64,000 bases of DNA from JANXSF01 sp043745195 (GTDB lineage: Bacteria > Acidobacteriota > Terriglobia > Bryobacterales > Bryobacteraceae). The translations under genes and the position numbers were made by a program. Positions 7,914 to 16,318 of this stretch are shown here, piece after piece (the stretch's first letter is position 1; every line of letters begins with the position of its first letter). The stretch lies in the NCBI GenBank assembly GCA_043745195.1, contig JAYTTF010000077.1:11681-75680 (forward strand), written 5' to 3'. The notes beneath the pieces were generated by a model. It did no database searches. It was not told where the DNA came from and was given only the letters and a program-made list of their open reading frames with translations.

Positions 7914-9211
7914 GGGGTTTCCGGAGTTTTAAATGCCGCCGTTGAAAGAAATCTCGCGTCAGATGAAGACACCAGCGCGATTGATCCGAAGCCATAACTC
8001 TGCTTGAAATCAAGCTCACGCCCCAGCGGATTGGAGAATGGCACGTCAAATTCATAAGATGCTTCGACGTAGTGATCCCACCCAACGTTGATTGTTGAAG
8101 TTGTGACATCTAGTGTGTAGCTACCCGACGCCAGCCACATAGAGGGGAGTTCCAATTGGCATCTGTAGAAACCTGCCTCGAATGGCAACATTTGACCATG
8201 AAACTGATAGATCGAGGCCATTCCAATTCTTGTTCGAAAGGCATCGATCAAGAAGAGCTCTAGAGACATCCCCGAAGCCCCATCGGTCTCAAATTCAACC
8301 TCGAATTTTAATGGCGTCCCGGGAGTATATTGTCTTGTTAGTTCCCCTGTGTCATCAACAACTTTCATGTCTCGGATCACAGTGTGCTTTCCTCGCCCCC
8401 ACTCCGTATTTCTCGCGTCTAATGAGGGTCTGTTGGCCAACTGTGAATACTGCCGAATTGCAGATTCAGTAGTTCCATCAGATATAACACATCCCTTTTC
8501 AAGGACAATACATCGCCTTGTCAAACTCTTTACAGCTGCCATGTTGTGACTAACAAAAATAACTGTTCGGCCATGCTCTTTAGAAACATCTTCCATCTTC
8601 CCGAGGCACTTCTTTTGAAAGGCGGCGTCTCCAACGGCAAGCACTTCGTCAACGATTAAGATCTCAGGTTCCAAATGCGCAGCAACCGCAAACGCAAGTC
8701 GCACATACATACCCGACGAGTACCGTTTCACAGGGGTATCTAAAAACTTCTCCACCTCAGCGAACGCAACAATCTCGTCAAACTTGCGCTTAATCTCAAC
8801 TCGGGTCATCCCCAGGATCGCCCCGTTCAAATAAACGTTCTCTCGGCCCGTCAGTTCCGGATGAAACCCCGTCCCCACTTCAAGCAGACTCGCCACTCGT
8901 CCACGAGTTCGAATGCGACCAGTCGTCGGTTCAGTGATCCGCGAGAGTATCTTCAAGAGAGTAGACTTTCCGGCGCCGTTCCGCCCGATAATCCCTACAA
9001 CTTCTCCCTGCTTAATTTCCAGCGAGACGTCTTTGAGAGCCCAGAACTCCTCCACCGTAGAAGCCGTACCAGGCTCCCGGCGCCAACTGAACATACGCTT
9101 CGCCCCGTCAGCAATCACATCCCGAAGCGCGGTGTATTTCTGGCGCTCCGCTTGATGCGTCAAACGGTACTTCTTCCCGAGGTTTTCAATACTAATAATT
9201 GGCCGACTCAT
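7904..9211 (-). CDS. wzt: Polysaccharide ABC exporter ATPase with C-terminal carbohydrate-binding domain (Wzt-like)
   Basis: The 435-residue protein has Walker A GRNGAGKST at 76-84, the ABC signature YSSGM at 164-168, and Walker B ILIVDEVLAVGD at 184-195. These match the O-antigen/teichoic-acid exporter subfamily. The extra 190 residues after the nucleotide-binding domain form a beta-rich Wzt_C-type domain, known in O9a-type systems to recognise the modified end of the glycan. It pairs with the permease encoded two genes upstream. The epimerase gene lies between the two subunits. Confidence 0.92.
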   Translation of the reverse strand: MSRPIISIENLGKKYRLTHQAERQKYTALRDVIADGAKRMFSWRREPGTASTVEEFWALKDVSLEIKQGEVVGIIGRNGAGKSTLLKILSRITEPTTGRIRTRGRVASLLEVGTGFHPELTGRENVYLNGAILGMTRVEIKRKFDEIVAFAEVEKFLDTPVKRYSSGMYVRLAFAVAAHLEPEILIVDEVLAVGDAAFQKKCLGKMEDVSKEHGRTVIFVSHNMAAVKSLTRRCIVLEKGCVISDGTTESAIRQYSQLANRPSLDARNTEWGRGKHTVIRDMKVVDDTGELTRQYTPGTPLKFEVEFETDGASGMSLELFLIDAFRTRIGMASIYQFHGQMLPFEAGFYRCQLELPSMWLASGSYTLDVTTSTINVGWDHYVEASYEFDVPFSNPLGRELDFKQSYGFGSIALVSSSDARFLSTAAFKTPETPCR

Positions 9212-9220
9212 GCTTACCGG

Positions 9221-10282
9221 TTACGCATTAGCGTGAATCTTTTCAACAGTCGCTGCATGGATTTCTTCAAAAATATGATCCAGCGACTTAGAAATATTCC
9301 AAGCCGGGTAGTGCGCCCGCATCTTGCTCAGATCGCTGAAATAGCAGATGTGATCACCCTCACGGTTCTTCTCGAAGTATTCAAAACTCATCTCACGTCC
9401 GGAAAGCTTAGAAATCCGTTCAAAGGCTTCCAGTATCGAAACGCTATTAGCGCGGCCCCCGCCGATGTTGTAAACCTCGCCGCACTTAGGCGCGTTGTGA
9501 AACGCTTCAATGAAGCGAACCACATCGTAGGAATGAATGTTGTCTCGAACCTGTTTACCCTTATAGCCAAATACCTTGTACTTGCGCCCTTCCACGTTGC
9601 ACTGAATCAGATAGCTCAGAAACCCATGAAGCTCGACGCCACTGTGATTTGGGCCAGTAAGGCACCCACCACGCAAGACACAGGACCGGAGTCCAAAGTA
9701 GCGGCCGTACTCTTGAACCATCACATCGCCGGCTACTTTGGAGGCGCCGAAAATGCTGTGCTTACTCTGGTCGATCGAAAACGTTTCGGCAATGCCGTTT
9801 GTGAATTCTGGATCGTCGTAATCCCATCGATTGGGAAGTTCCTTGAGCTGAATCGAGTTCGGTCGGTCCCCGTATACCTTGTTCGTGCTCATGTGAACGA
9901 ATACGCATTCGGGCGCGTTGTTCCTCGTACTCTCCAGAAGATTGAGGGTGCCAACGGCGTTCACGTCGAAATCATCGAACGGACGGGATGCTGCCAAGTC
10001 GTGGCTAGGCTGCGCAGCGGCATGAACTAATAATGCCGGTCTAAGTTCTTGGAGGATAGCCGAGACGCTCGGACGATCACGAATGTCCAGCTCGTGGTGG
10101 TGGAAGTTAGAATGAACGGACTGCAACCGCTGCTGATTCCAACGTGTATCCCCTTGCGGACCGAAGAAATCAGCCCTCATGTTATTGTCAATTCCGTGGA
10201 CTTCCCAGCCCATCTTGCAGTAATAATCCACCACTTCCGAGCCGATCAGGCCTGATGACCCTGTAACAAGTAGCTTTTGCAT
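9221..10282 (-). CDS. NAD-dependent SDR epimerase (CDP-paratose 2-epimerase-like)
   Basis: From the ATG at 10282 the protein has 353 residues. It opens with the Rossmann motif GSSGLIG at 8-14 and has the STNK motif (about 132-135) of extended SDRs, as in CDP-paratose/tyvelose epimerases. At the usual YxxxK site it reads SIFGASK, so phenylalanine (about 178) replaces the catalytic tyrosine while the lysine is kept. It would convert a nucleotide-activated sugar for the polysaccharide. A TTG at 10288 overlapping the permease stop is the alternative start. Confidence 0.85.
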   Translation of the reverse strand: MQKLLVTGSSGLIGSEVVDYYCKMGWEVHGIDNNMRADFFGPQGDTRWNQQRLQSVHSNFHHHELDIRDRPSVSAILQELRPALLVHAAAQPSHDLAASRPFDDFDVNAVGTLNLLESTRNNAPECVFVHMSTNKVYGDRPNSIQLKELPNRWDYDDPEFTNGIAETFSIDQSKHSIFGASKVAGDVMVQEYGRYFGLRSCVLRGGCLTGPNHSGVELHGFLSYLIQCNVEGRKYKVFGYKGKQVRDNIHSYDVVRFIEAFHNAPKCGEVYNIGGGRANSVSILEAFERISKLSGREMSFEYFEKNREGDHICYFSDLSKMRAHYPAWNISKSLDHIFEEIHAATVEKIHANA

Positions 10283-10284
10283 GC

Positions 10285-11124
10285 TCAAATAACGTCAGCG
10301 AAACTTCGTTCCGTCCGCCGGAAATACCAGATGCCCAGTACTAGGAAAAAAATGGTCATCGCAGCGGACAACGCAAGAGTGACTGGATCAATCGGCGTCA
10401 TTCCTCGCAGGATCGCCCAACGAAATCCGTCGATTATCCCCGCCATCGGATTCAAGGAATACACAAATTTCCAATTCGCCGGGACCGAAGAGGTTGGGAA
10501 CGCAATAGGGGATACGAACAAGCCGAATTGAACAATGAACGGCACCACATACCGGAAATCACGATACTCCACGTTGAGTGCTGCCAGCAACAACCCAGCA
10601 CCGAAGGACAATCCGAAGGTTAAGATGGTGAGCGGCACAAGCATCAGAAATCGCCAGTCTGGCACGAATTGATACCACAGCATTAAAACCCCAAGCAGGC
10701 CGATCATCACAGCGAAATCAACAAAACTGGTCACGACTGCTCCGGCTGGAATCAGCAGTCGAGGGAAATATATTTTTGAGATAAGGTTTGCATTGCCGAT
10801 CAAGCTGCCTGATGCCTCGGTAAGCGCGTTAGAAAAAAACTGCCATGGCAGCAGAGCGGCATAAACAAAAATCGCATCGGGGGCGCCGCTAGACGTTTGA
10901 TTGGTAATGCGGCGAAATGCAACAAACACCAGCATTGTGAGTGCAGGCCGTAAAATCGCCCAAGCTAGTCCGATTACTGTTTGCTTGTAACGGACCAGGA
11001 TGTCACGATAAGCCAAGAAGTAGAGGAGTTCACGAAATCGCCACAAGTCCCGCCAATAATTGCGCTCCGCTCTCCCTGCCTCGATAATTGTTTCTTCAAC
11101 CACAAAGTTGGAGTCTGTTGTCAT
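10285..11124 (-). CDS. wzm: Polysaccharide ABC-2 type permease (Wzm-like)
   Basis: The 279-residue protein has six hydrophobic segments and the N-terminal amphipathic YFLAYRDILVRYKQTVIG region that precedes the first helix in ABC2 exporters of the TagG/Wzm family. It ends with the typical FRRTERSFADVI. Together with the ATPase at 7904-9211 it should flip the lipid-linked polysaccharide across the inner membrane. It lies 9 bp after the tyrosine kinase gene. Confidence 0.92.
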   Translation of the reverse strand: MTTDSNFVVEETIIEAGRAERNYWRDLWRFRELLYFLAYRDILVRYKQTVIGLAWAILRPALTMLVFVAFRRITNQTSSGAPDAIFVYAALLPWQFFSNALTEASGSLIGNANLISKIYFPRLLIPAGAVVTSFVDFAVMIGLLGVLMLWYQFVPDWRFLMLVPLTILTFGLSFGAGLLLAALNVEYRDFRYVVPFIVQFGLFVSPIAFPTSSVPANWKFVYSLNPMAGIIDGFRWAILRGMTPIDPVTLALSAAMTIFFLVLGIWYFRRTERSFADVI

Positions 11125-11133
11125 TTGGAACTG

Positions 11134-13512
11134 TTAACGCTTTGAGTGGTCAGAATACCCATAGGCATAAGGACCATAAGCAGCGCCTTCCTTCGGCGTC
11201 CAATCATTCAAAATAGTCCCCAGCACTTGGATCCCATCGTCCAGGAAACGCTGACAAACATACATCGCATCTTCCTTGGCAGTTACTCGAGCACGAACCA
11301 CAAGAACGATCCCGTCGGAATGCTTGCCCCATAGCCGGGCATCAGGAAACAACATCACAGGTCCAGTATCCACAAGTATGTAATCGAATTTTTCCTGCAA
11401 GATCGCAACCAGTTGTTCCACTCTGGATGAAAAAAACAGCGCCCCAGGTGTCTCCACCTCAGCCAGCCCGCGAGTCAATACATGCAGATTAGCCGCTTTG
11501 GTCGGTTGGAGTAATTCATCCCAATCCACTTTCTCAAGAGGTTCCTCACCAACCAACAGATCGCTTAATCCCTTCTCATCTTTCAACCCGAACAGCTCAT
11601 GCAATTTGGCACGCCGCAAGTCCGCATCAATCAGCAGAACACGTTGCCCAATATCGGCCATCGCAATGGCAAGGTTCGCGCAAAGGGTAGTTTTACCTTC
11701 CCCAGGACCAGCACTAGTAACCACATACATCGGGTTGTGACCAACCGGTTTCGTCCGGATCACAGAAACAAGAGTTTGCCGGAAAGACTCGGATAGTAGC
11801 GATGTTTGGCTAGTCTTCAGTGCAACCACTTCGGCCGCGTGTGCGCCACGCTTGTTTCTTACCGTAAGTTCCAACCCACTAGCATTCCTTCGCAAAATCA
11901 AAGAACCTGCCGGAACCGATGGGCCAATCCTCTTCTTGGGGGCATCGCCAATTGCCGAGGGAATCACACCGAGTTCGGGAATCCCCAACAGGCGCATATG
12001 ACCAGGCTCTTGAAAGAGTTGCTCAAATTTCTTACGGCGGAACGTCTCGCGCAACAACAATAGACCGTAACCTAATCCAAACCCACCAAAAGCCCCTAGT
12101 GGAATGTCCCTTACTGGCTTTGGACTGGAAGGAATAGAAGTGGGCACCGCTGGATCCACCACCCTAATGCTGCTGGCTGGAGCTAATGCAATCAAGGCCG
12201 CTTGATTCGATTGCTGTAATAGCGCGCTGTAAAGCTGCTGCTGTAACTCAACATCCCGTTTCAACATTGAGTATTGCGATGCCTTATCGGATTGAGAGGA
12301 CACAGTACGCGTCTGCCCGCCATAGGCGCCCAGCAGTAACTTTTCGCGGCGCAGGGCCTCGTCAAAATCGTTTTTGATGTGGCGAAGGGCTCCGGCCTTC
12401 TCTTTTTCCAGGTCCGCTTGCAACTCCGTAATTTGTGCCTGAACCCTTCTCACTTTGTAGTGCTCTGGTGTAAGAGTAGCGGTCAATTGCGCCATTTCAC
12501 GCCGAAGATCGGAGATCTTGCCTTTCAAGTTTTGCAAATTGGGGTCAGCCAGAACATCGGGAAGGTTTTCCGCTGGGGTCGCTCGGGCTAGTTCCCAGCG
12601 GGATTGCTTGGCAATACGGTCAGCTTGACTGGCTGAAACATCCCCTTGCAATTGCTTCAGTGTGGTGTCGGCCAATGTATTTTGTTCTGGGAAAAAATCC
12701 ATTCCTGGCTTCTGAACGAATTCACGAAGTTTCTCTCCCGATTGTTGCAAGCGTGCTTTGGCTTCCTCTAATTGCGATTCCATCCATTGCGACGTCCGTT
12801 GCGTCAAATTGGCCCTTGCGGCAAGTGTTTGAGAAACGTGTTCTGAGGCAAGTGTATTCACAAAATTCGCCGCGACTTCCGGAGAAGTTGAAGAACATTG
12901 AATCTCAATCAGACGCGTTGCACCTACACCACGAGCCACCAGCGAACCCACCGCCTCAGACACCGCTTCCCTGCTCTGCAGCAGAGGCTCGGTTTGCATA
13001 TAAGGAATTCTATTTCGAAGCCTGGTGAAAATGGTGACAGGCATGAAAGTTACCGGCGTCATTTCCATATTCATTCTCTCGGCCGTGCGGGACAGCAGAT
13101 TTCGGCTCATCAGGATCCGGGTTTGAGTTTGAATATTACTGGCAGAGACGCTGGTGGTGTCAGTTCCAGCCTGCGGATCCACTTGGCTCATTCCCATGAA
13201 ACTTTGATTGAAACCAACAATCTCAACTGTCGCCGTAGCTTTGTAGAGTGGCGCTGTCAGGATCACATACAAGATGCTACAAATTAGTCCCAGAATTCCA
13301 AAACATAGCAGGAACAGCTTTTGCCCCCATGCCAGCCGCCAATACGAAATGGCCACCGTTGGAGGTTGATCTATTTGCTGTGGTCCTGCCTGCTGCGGTC
13401 CTGCCCCTTGCGGCTTGAGAAACCCCACCGCGTTCGAGGCTTGGTCGGAAAGCAGCCTGCGCTTTCCTTCCTGCTCAAAGCTCCAATCGTTTTGGTTTGA
13501 ATCCATCTTCAT
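11134..13512 (-). CDS. Chain-length determinant fused to bacterial tyrosine autokinase (Wzc-like)
   Basis: The 792-residue protein has a Wzz domain with a first membrane helix at about 65-90 and a long coiled-coil region. The periplasmic part ends at VVDPAVPTSIPSSPKP before the second helix, followed by a cytoplasmic BY-kinase domain. Kinase motifs are Walker A GPGEGKTT at 602-609, Walker A' VLLIDAD at about 625-631, and Walker B ILVD at about 712-715. The C-terminal cluster has tyrosines near 779, 782, 784 and 786, the autophosphorylated tail. Such proteins control polymer length and export together with the outer-membrane protein encoded 5 bp upstream. Confidence 0.95.
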   Translation of the reverse strand: MKMDSNQNDWSFEQEGKRRLLSDQASNAVGFLKPQGAGPQQAGPQQIDQPPTVAISYWRLAWGQKLFLLCFGILGLICSILYVILTAPLYKATATVEIVGFNQSFMGMSQVDPQAGTDTTSVSASNIQTQTRILMSRNLLSRTAERMNMEMTPVTFMPVTIFTRLRNRIPYMQTEPLLQSREAVSEAVGSLVARGVGATRLIEIQCSSTSPEVAANFVNTLASEHVSQTLAARANLTQRTSQWMESQLEEAKARLQQSGEKLREFVQKPGMDFFPEQNTLADTTLKQLQGDVSASQADRIAKQSRWELARATPAENLPDVLADPNLQNLKGKISDLRREMAQLTATLTPEHYKVRRVQAQITELQADLEKEKAGALRHIKNDFDEALRREKLLLGAYGGQTRTVSSQSDKASQYSMLKRDVELQQQLYSALLQQSNQAALIALAPASSIRVVDPAVPTSIPSSPKPVRDIPLGAFGGFGLGYGLLLLRETFRRKKFEQLFQEPGHMRLLGIPELGVIPSAIGDAPKKRIGPSVPAGSLILRRNASGLELTVRNKRGAHAAEVVALKTSQTSLLSESFRQTLVSVIRTKPVGHNPMYVVTSAGPGEGKTTLCANLAIAMADIGQRVLLIDADLRRAKLHELFGLKDEKGLSDLLVGEEPLEKVDWDELLQPTKAANLHVLTRGLAEVETPGALFFSSRVEQLVAILQEKFDYILVDTGPVMLFPDARLWGKHSDGIVLVVRARVTAKEDAMYVCQRFLDDGIQVLGTILNDWTPKEGAAYGPYAYGYSDHSKR

Positions 13513-13517
13513 TGAAA

Positions 13518-14543
13518 TTAGCGGGTGGCAGCCAGAGCAATTCCCACAACGGATGTCACAAGGGGAACAGCAACATAGGCCGAACGGCCCATGTTGCGCT
13601 TCAACGACGATGACTTAGGCACATAGAGAACATCATTCGGCAAGAGCGGACGGTCACTATCCTTTCCACTCATAATGCGTTGCAAGTCAAGCGGAATTTC
13701 CGCGCGTCTCGAGGTATTCATGACAGGACGCAATATCCAAGCGCTTTTCTGGTTCGCGTCGCGCCCAAGGCCGCCAGCCATAGTTAGCGCCTGGATCACG
13801 GAAATCGAATCGCGCTCCTGCAAGTCAAACGCTCCAACTCGGCCAACTTCACCGGTGACGTAAACCATCTCGGCCCGTTCCACGCTAACCACATCGAACG
13901 GCCGCAAAACAACGTCCTCGGCCGGATTCAGATTGTCCCGCAGGCTTGCCATGTTGATCTCAATGCTGCTTGCGCTTCCATCGGATGAGGGCACAGCGCT
14001 TGCCAAGGGAATGACGCCGTATTCATTGCGCCGAGTCAATTTGATTCGCCGACTCGCAGTGGGCTGAAGCCCACCCACCGCCGACATCATTTCCACTAGA
14101 GTTCTGCGCCCCTCCAGTGGGTAGATGCCAGGTGATTTGAACGCTCCCACGAAGAAGACAGGTTCGCTGTTGAACTGCACAACCGTTATGGTTACTTGCG
14201 GCTGACGAATATACTTCTTAAGAGCTTCAATCAACGCAGCTTCCATCCGTTCCACGGTGATGCCGCTGGCCTTCAAACGGCCTACGACAGGCAGGTTAAT
14301 GAAGCCATCGCCATCGATGCGAAAAGGCCGTTCACTAATCTCTTCCATTTCAAAGGCGCGGATTAGAATTTGGTCGCCACTATGAAGGATATAATTAGGC
14401 CTCAACCGCTCCAATGCCGCACTAGCTGCGGGAGCAGTTTGTGGCGCGCCTTGTGGAATAGCTGGTGGAACCTGGGCGAATAGAGCCGTGACTGCGCCCA
14501 ACATGGGAAGACTCAACACCCGCAAGATTGTACGCAGATTCAT
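13518..14543 (-). CDS. Polysaccharide export outer-membrane protein (Wza-like)
   Basis: The 341-residue protein starts at the ATG at 14543, where GAGAGG lies just upstream. A longer frame to 14582 adds a non-signal-like extension. It has a signal peptide of about 24 residues, a Poly_export domain (YILHSGDQILIRAFE), then two SLBB-type segments (VFFVGAFKSPGIYPLEG and VYVTGEVGRVGAF). It ends in a hydrophobic helix suited to membrane insertion. No lipobox cysteine is seen, unlike E. coli Wza. It should form the outer-membrane exit channel working with the BY-kinase protein. Confidence 0.92.
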   Translation of the reverse strand: MNLRTILRVLSLPMLGAVTALFAQVPPAIPQGAPQTAPAASAALERLRPNYILHSGDQILIRAFEMEEISERPFRIDGDGFINLPVVGRLKASGITVERMEAALIEALKKYIRQPQVTITVVQFNSEPVFFVGAFKSPGIYPLEGRRTLVEMMSAVGGLQPTASRRIKLTRRNEYGVIPLASAVPSSDGSASSIEINMASLRDNLNPAEDVVLRPFDVVSVERAEMVYVTGEVGRVGAFDLQERDSISVIQALTMAGGLGRDANQKSAWILRPVMNTSRRAEIPLDLQRIMSGKDSDRPLLPNDVLYVPKSSSLKRNMGRSAYVAVPLVTSVVGIALAATR

Positions 14544-14706
14544 GCCGACCTCTCTCTCACGATTTGCACTGGGGCACCACACTTTGATTGGAGCAGGGTG
14601 TTATTCAATTTCTGTAGTCGCAGGGTTGCGTCTTTTTTGGGGAATTTTGGCATCACGTGGGCAGACTTTTGAATCATTCCAAGTAGGGCTTCGAATGCGT
14701 AGGAGC

Positions 14707-14720
14707 GGGCACGCACCGCC
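14707..14720 (-). promoter_or_regulatory. ops-like element in the wza leader
   Basis: On the minus strand the leader contains GGCGGTGCGTGC (14709-14720). It equals the RfaH-recruiting ops core GGCGGTAGCGTGC with one base missing. It lies about 40 nt after the predicted transcription start and about 165 nt before wza. A NusG/RfaH-type paralog is encoded at 18622-19206. A single 12-mer can occur by chance, and the same bases are also readable as codons of a short upstream frame. Confidence 0.35.
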
Positions 14721-14766
14721 ATTTTTGTCACATGTGCTCGGTTCAAAGGACAATGTAACTAATTGA

Positions 14767-14795
14767 ATAATAACAAATCATTCAAGAAAGTGCAA
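14767..14795 (-). promoter_or_regulatory. Sigma-70-type promoter of the wza operon
   Basis: On the minus strand TTGCAC (14790-14795) and TATTAT (14767-14772) are separated by exactly 17 bp. The -10 box matches the consensus at five of six positions, the -35 at three. Transcription from about 14760 would give a 217-nt leader before the wza ATG. Confidence 0.55.
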
Positions 14796-14841
14796 CGGTT
14801 AGTACGCCTATGCGATACCTTACTTATAGCCTTAATTCCTC

Positions 14842-16047
14842 TTATTTAAGACGCTGGAGCGCCTCACCCCATTGATTTAGTCCATATTCTCGTGAGAAAT
14901 TCCGGTTATATGTCACGCTGCAATGCCGGAAGAGATTCGCCTTGGCTTCCTCGTTTTGTGAGAAGGCAAGTAACTGGGTTTTCACCCAATCCACGTTGTG
15001 CTCATCAAGAATCCAACCAACTTCCAGTTCTTCAATCCAACGAGCTACCGCCGACTCACGGCTTCCAACAAATAGAACAGGCCGTCCGATCGCTAGAGCG
15101 CCGAAGAACTTTGACGGGACCACCGTGCCGGTCCACTCGGCTCGCAGGCTTACAATATGAACGTCGGCTGCGCTTAGGCGTTTTTCTAAAAGTTGAATTG
15201 GAGCCAATGGCGCGAATTCGATGGGCGCCCCAGAATCACGGATGGCGTTTCGCAGTTCACCCAGCGAATTTCCGTGCGCGCTGAAAACAACTTTGCCCCC
15301 CGGAGCCAATGCTTTGGCAAGTTCCAAAATGCCGCTGAAAGAGTGTGCGCGGCCGAAGCTACCCGAATACAAAAGCGCCAATGTTGCATTTCCAAACAGT
15401 GCCTTCCTTTCGCCTGAATCTATCGGCGTGGGCTCCAAAGGTTCGACCAGTGCCCACGGGGTGATGGTTTGCCTTCCAGCGCTTAAACCATACGCGGACA
15501 AACGTTTCCGCATGCACTCGCCGATGTCAATGATCAAATCGCAGTTTCCGTAGGACTTGGCAAGGATCTTTTTGAGTACTGCTACCAACGGCGACGTTTC
15601 GTCCAAGAGCCCGGCGGCAATCGCCGCTTCCGGATAAAGGTCAAAACACCAATGAACGATATGGACTTTGGGCCTTAGTCTGCGCCATACGAGTGCCACC
15701 ATCACGCTGAGAATAGGGTCTGTGCCGACGATAAGGACATCTGGCCGTATCGTCGGATTCAACGCCATCCCACTCCAAGCCAGGACCATCCAAACCGCGT
15801 TGGCGATGCGTCCTAATCCGGAGGATTGTCGAAAGGCTGGGCGCCAAGTACGCCGAAAATCCACACCGAGCGAGCAAGAGCGCAAGGGATATGAGCCGCC
15901 CTCATCCTTTGAACCCCGATTACCCGAGTTGCCGACAACCTTCCAGCCGCGCTCGGTCAAACCTGTACACAACTGTGTGAAGATTACCGAACTGACCACT
16001 TCATCAGGGTAAAGGTAATGATAAAGGACGAGAGCAGTCTTAGCCAT
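14842..16047 (-). CDS. GT-B family glycosyltransferase (WcaI/GT4-like)
   Basis: The 401-residue protein starts at the ATG at 16047, preceded by AGGA at good spacing. A longer frame reaches 16101. It opens with LVLYHYLYPDEVVSS, a form of the acceptor-binding N-terminus of GT4 enzymes. The C-terminal domain has LLYSGSFGRAHSF and LSAADVHIVSLRAEWTGTVVPSKFFGALAIGRPVLFVG, typical of WcaI-like transferases. The hydrophobic stretch at about 100-125 suggests membrane association. It is transcribed ahead of wza and may have its own promoter. Confidence 0.85.
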   Translation of the reverse strand: MAKTALVLYHYLYPDEVVSSVIFTQLCTGLTERGWKVVGNSGNRGSKDEGGSYPLRSCSLGVDFRRTWRPAFRQSSGLGRIANAVWMVLAWSGMALNPTIRPDVLIVGTDPILSVMVALVWRRLRPKVHIVHWCFDLYPEAAIAAGLLDETSPLVAVLKKILAKSYGNCDLIIDIGECMRKRLSAYGLSAGRQTITPWALVEPLEPTPIDSGERKALFGNATLALLYSGSFGRAHSFSGILELAKALAPGGKVVFSAHGNSLGELRNAIRDSGAPIEFAPLAPIQLLEKRLSAADVHIVSLRAEWTGTVVPSKFFGALAIGRPVLFVGSRESAVARWIEELEVGWILDEHNVDWVKTQLLAFSQNEEAKANLFRHCSVTYNRNFSREYGLNQWGEALQRLK

Positions 16048-16163
16048 TCGGATTCCTGATTCTAAAGTAGCAGAGTGGCAACAAACAGCCCCTGACCCCA
16101 ATATTTTGGGCTCGACTAACCCGACGTAATCAATCGCTTGTTCCTATCTTAACCCGTATCTTT

Positions 16164-16226
16164 CTGTAAAAAAGAATCTTACAGGTTGCTATCAATCAGG
16201 CTAACCCATTTGGAGTAACCCATTTG
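16164..16226. promoter_or_regulatory. Inverted and direct repeats in the divergent control region
   Basis: Between the divergent glycosyltransferase and secreted-protein genes there is an inverted repeat CTGTAA-N9-TTACAG (16164-16184). A direct repeat TAACCCATTTG occurs at 16202-16212 and 16216-16226, 14 bp apart. Such spacing suits binding sites for a dimeric regulator. No regulator can be named. Confidence 0.35.
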
Positions 16227-16318
16227 CATAGTAGTAATACGGCTAGACGTAGCGTATCGTCAACAATAACCCTATTCCAATCACTCCAATGGACTAGTGG
16301 TAATGGGAAGAGGCCGCT

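Noticed and set aside
8861..10030. A 389-codon plus-strand open frame
   Set aside because: It is antisense to the epimerase and Wzt genes, which have clear family motifs; its translation shows no domain.
14540..14746. A 60-68 codon frame in the wza leader ending with an ATGA overlap with wza
   Set aside because: It has no ribosome-binding site and no recognised family; it could be a leader peptide but I cannot support it as a gene.
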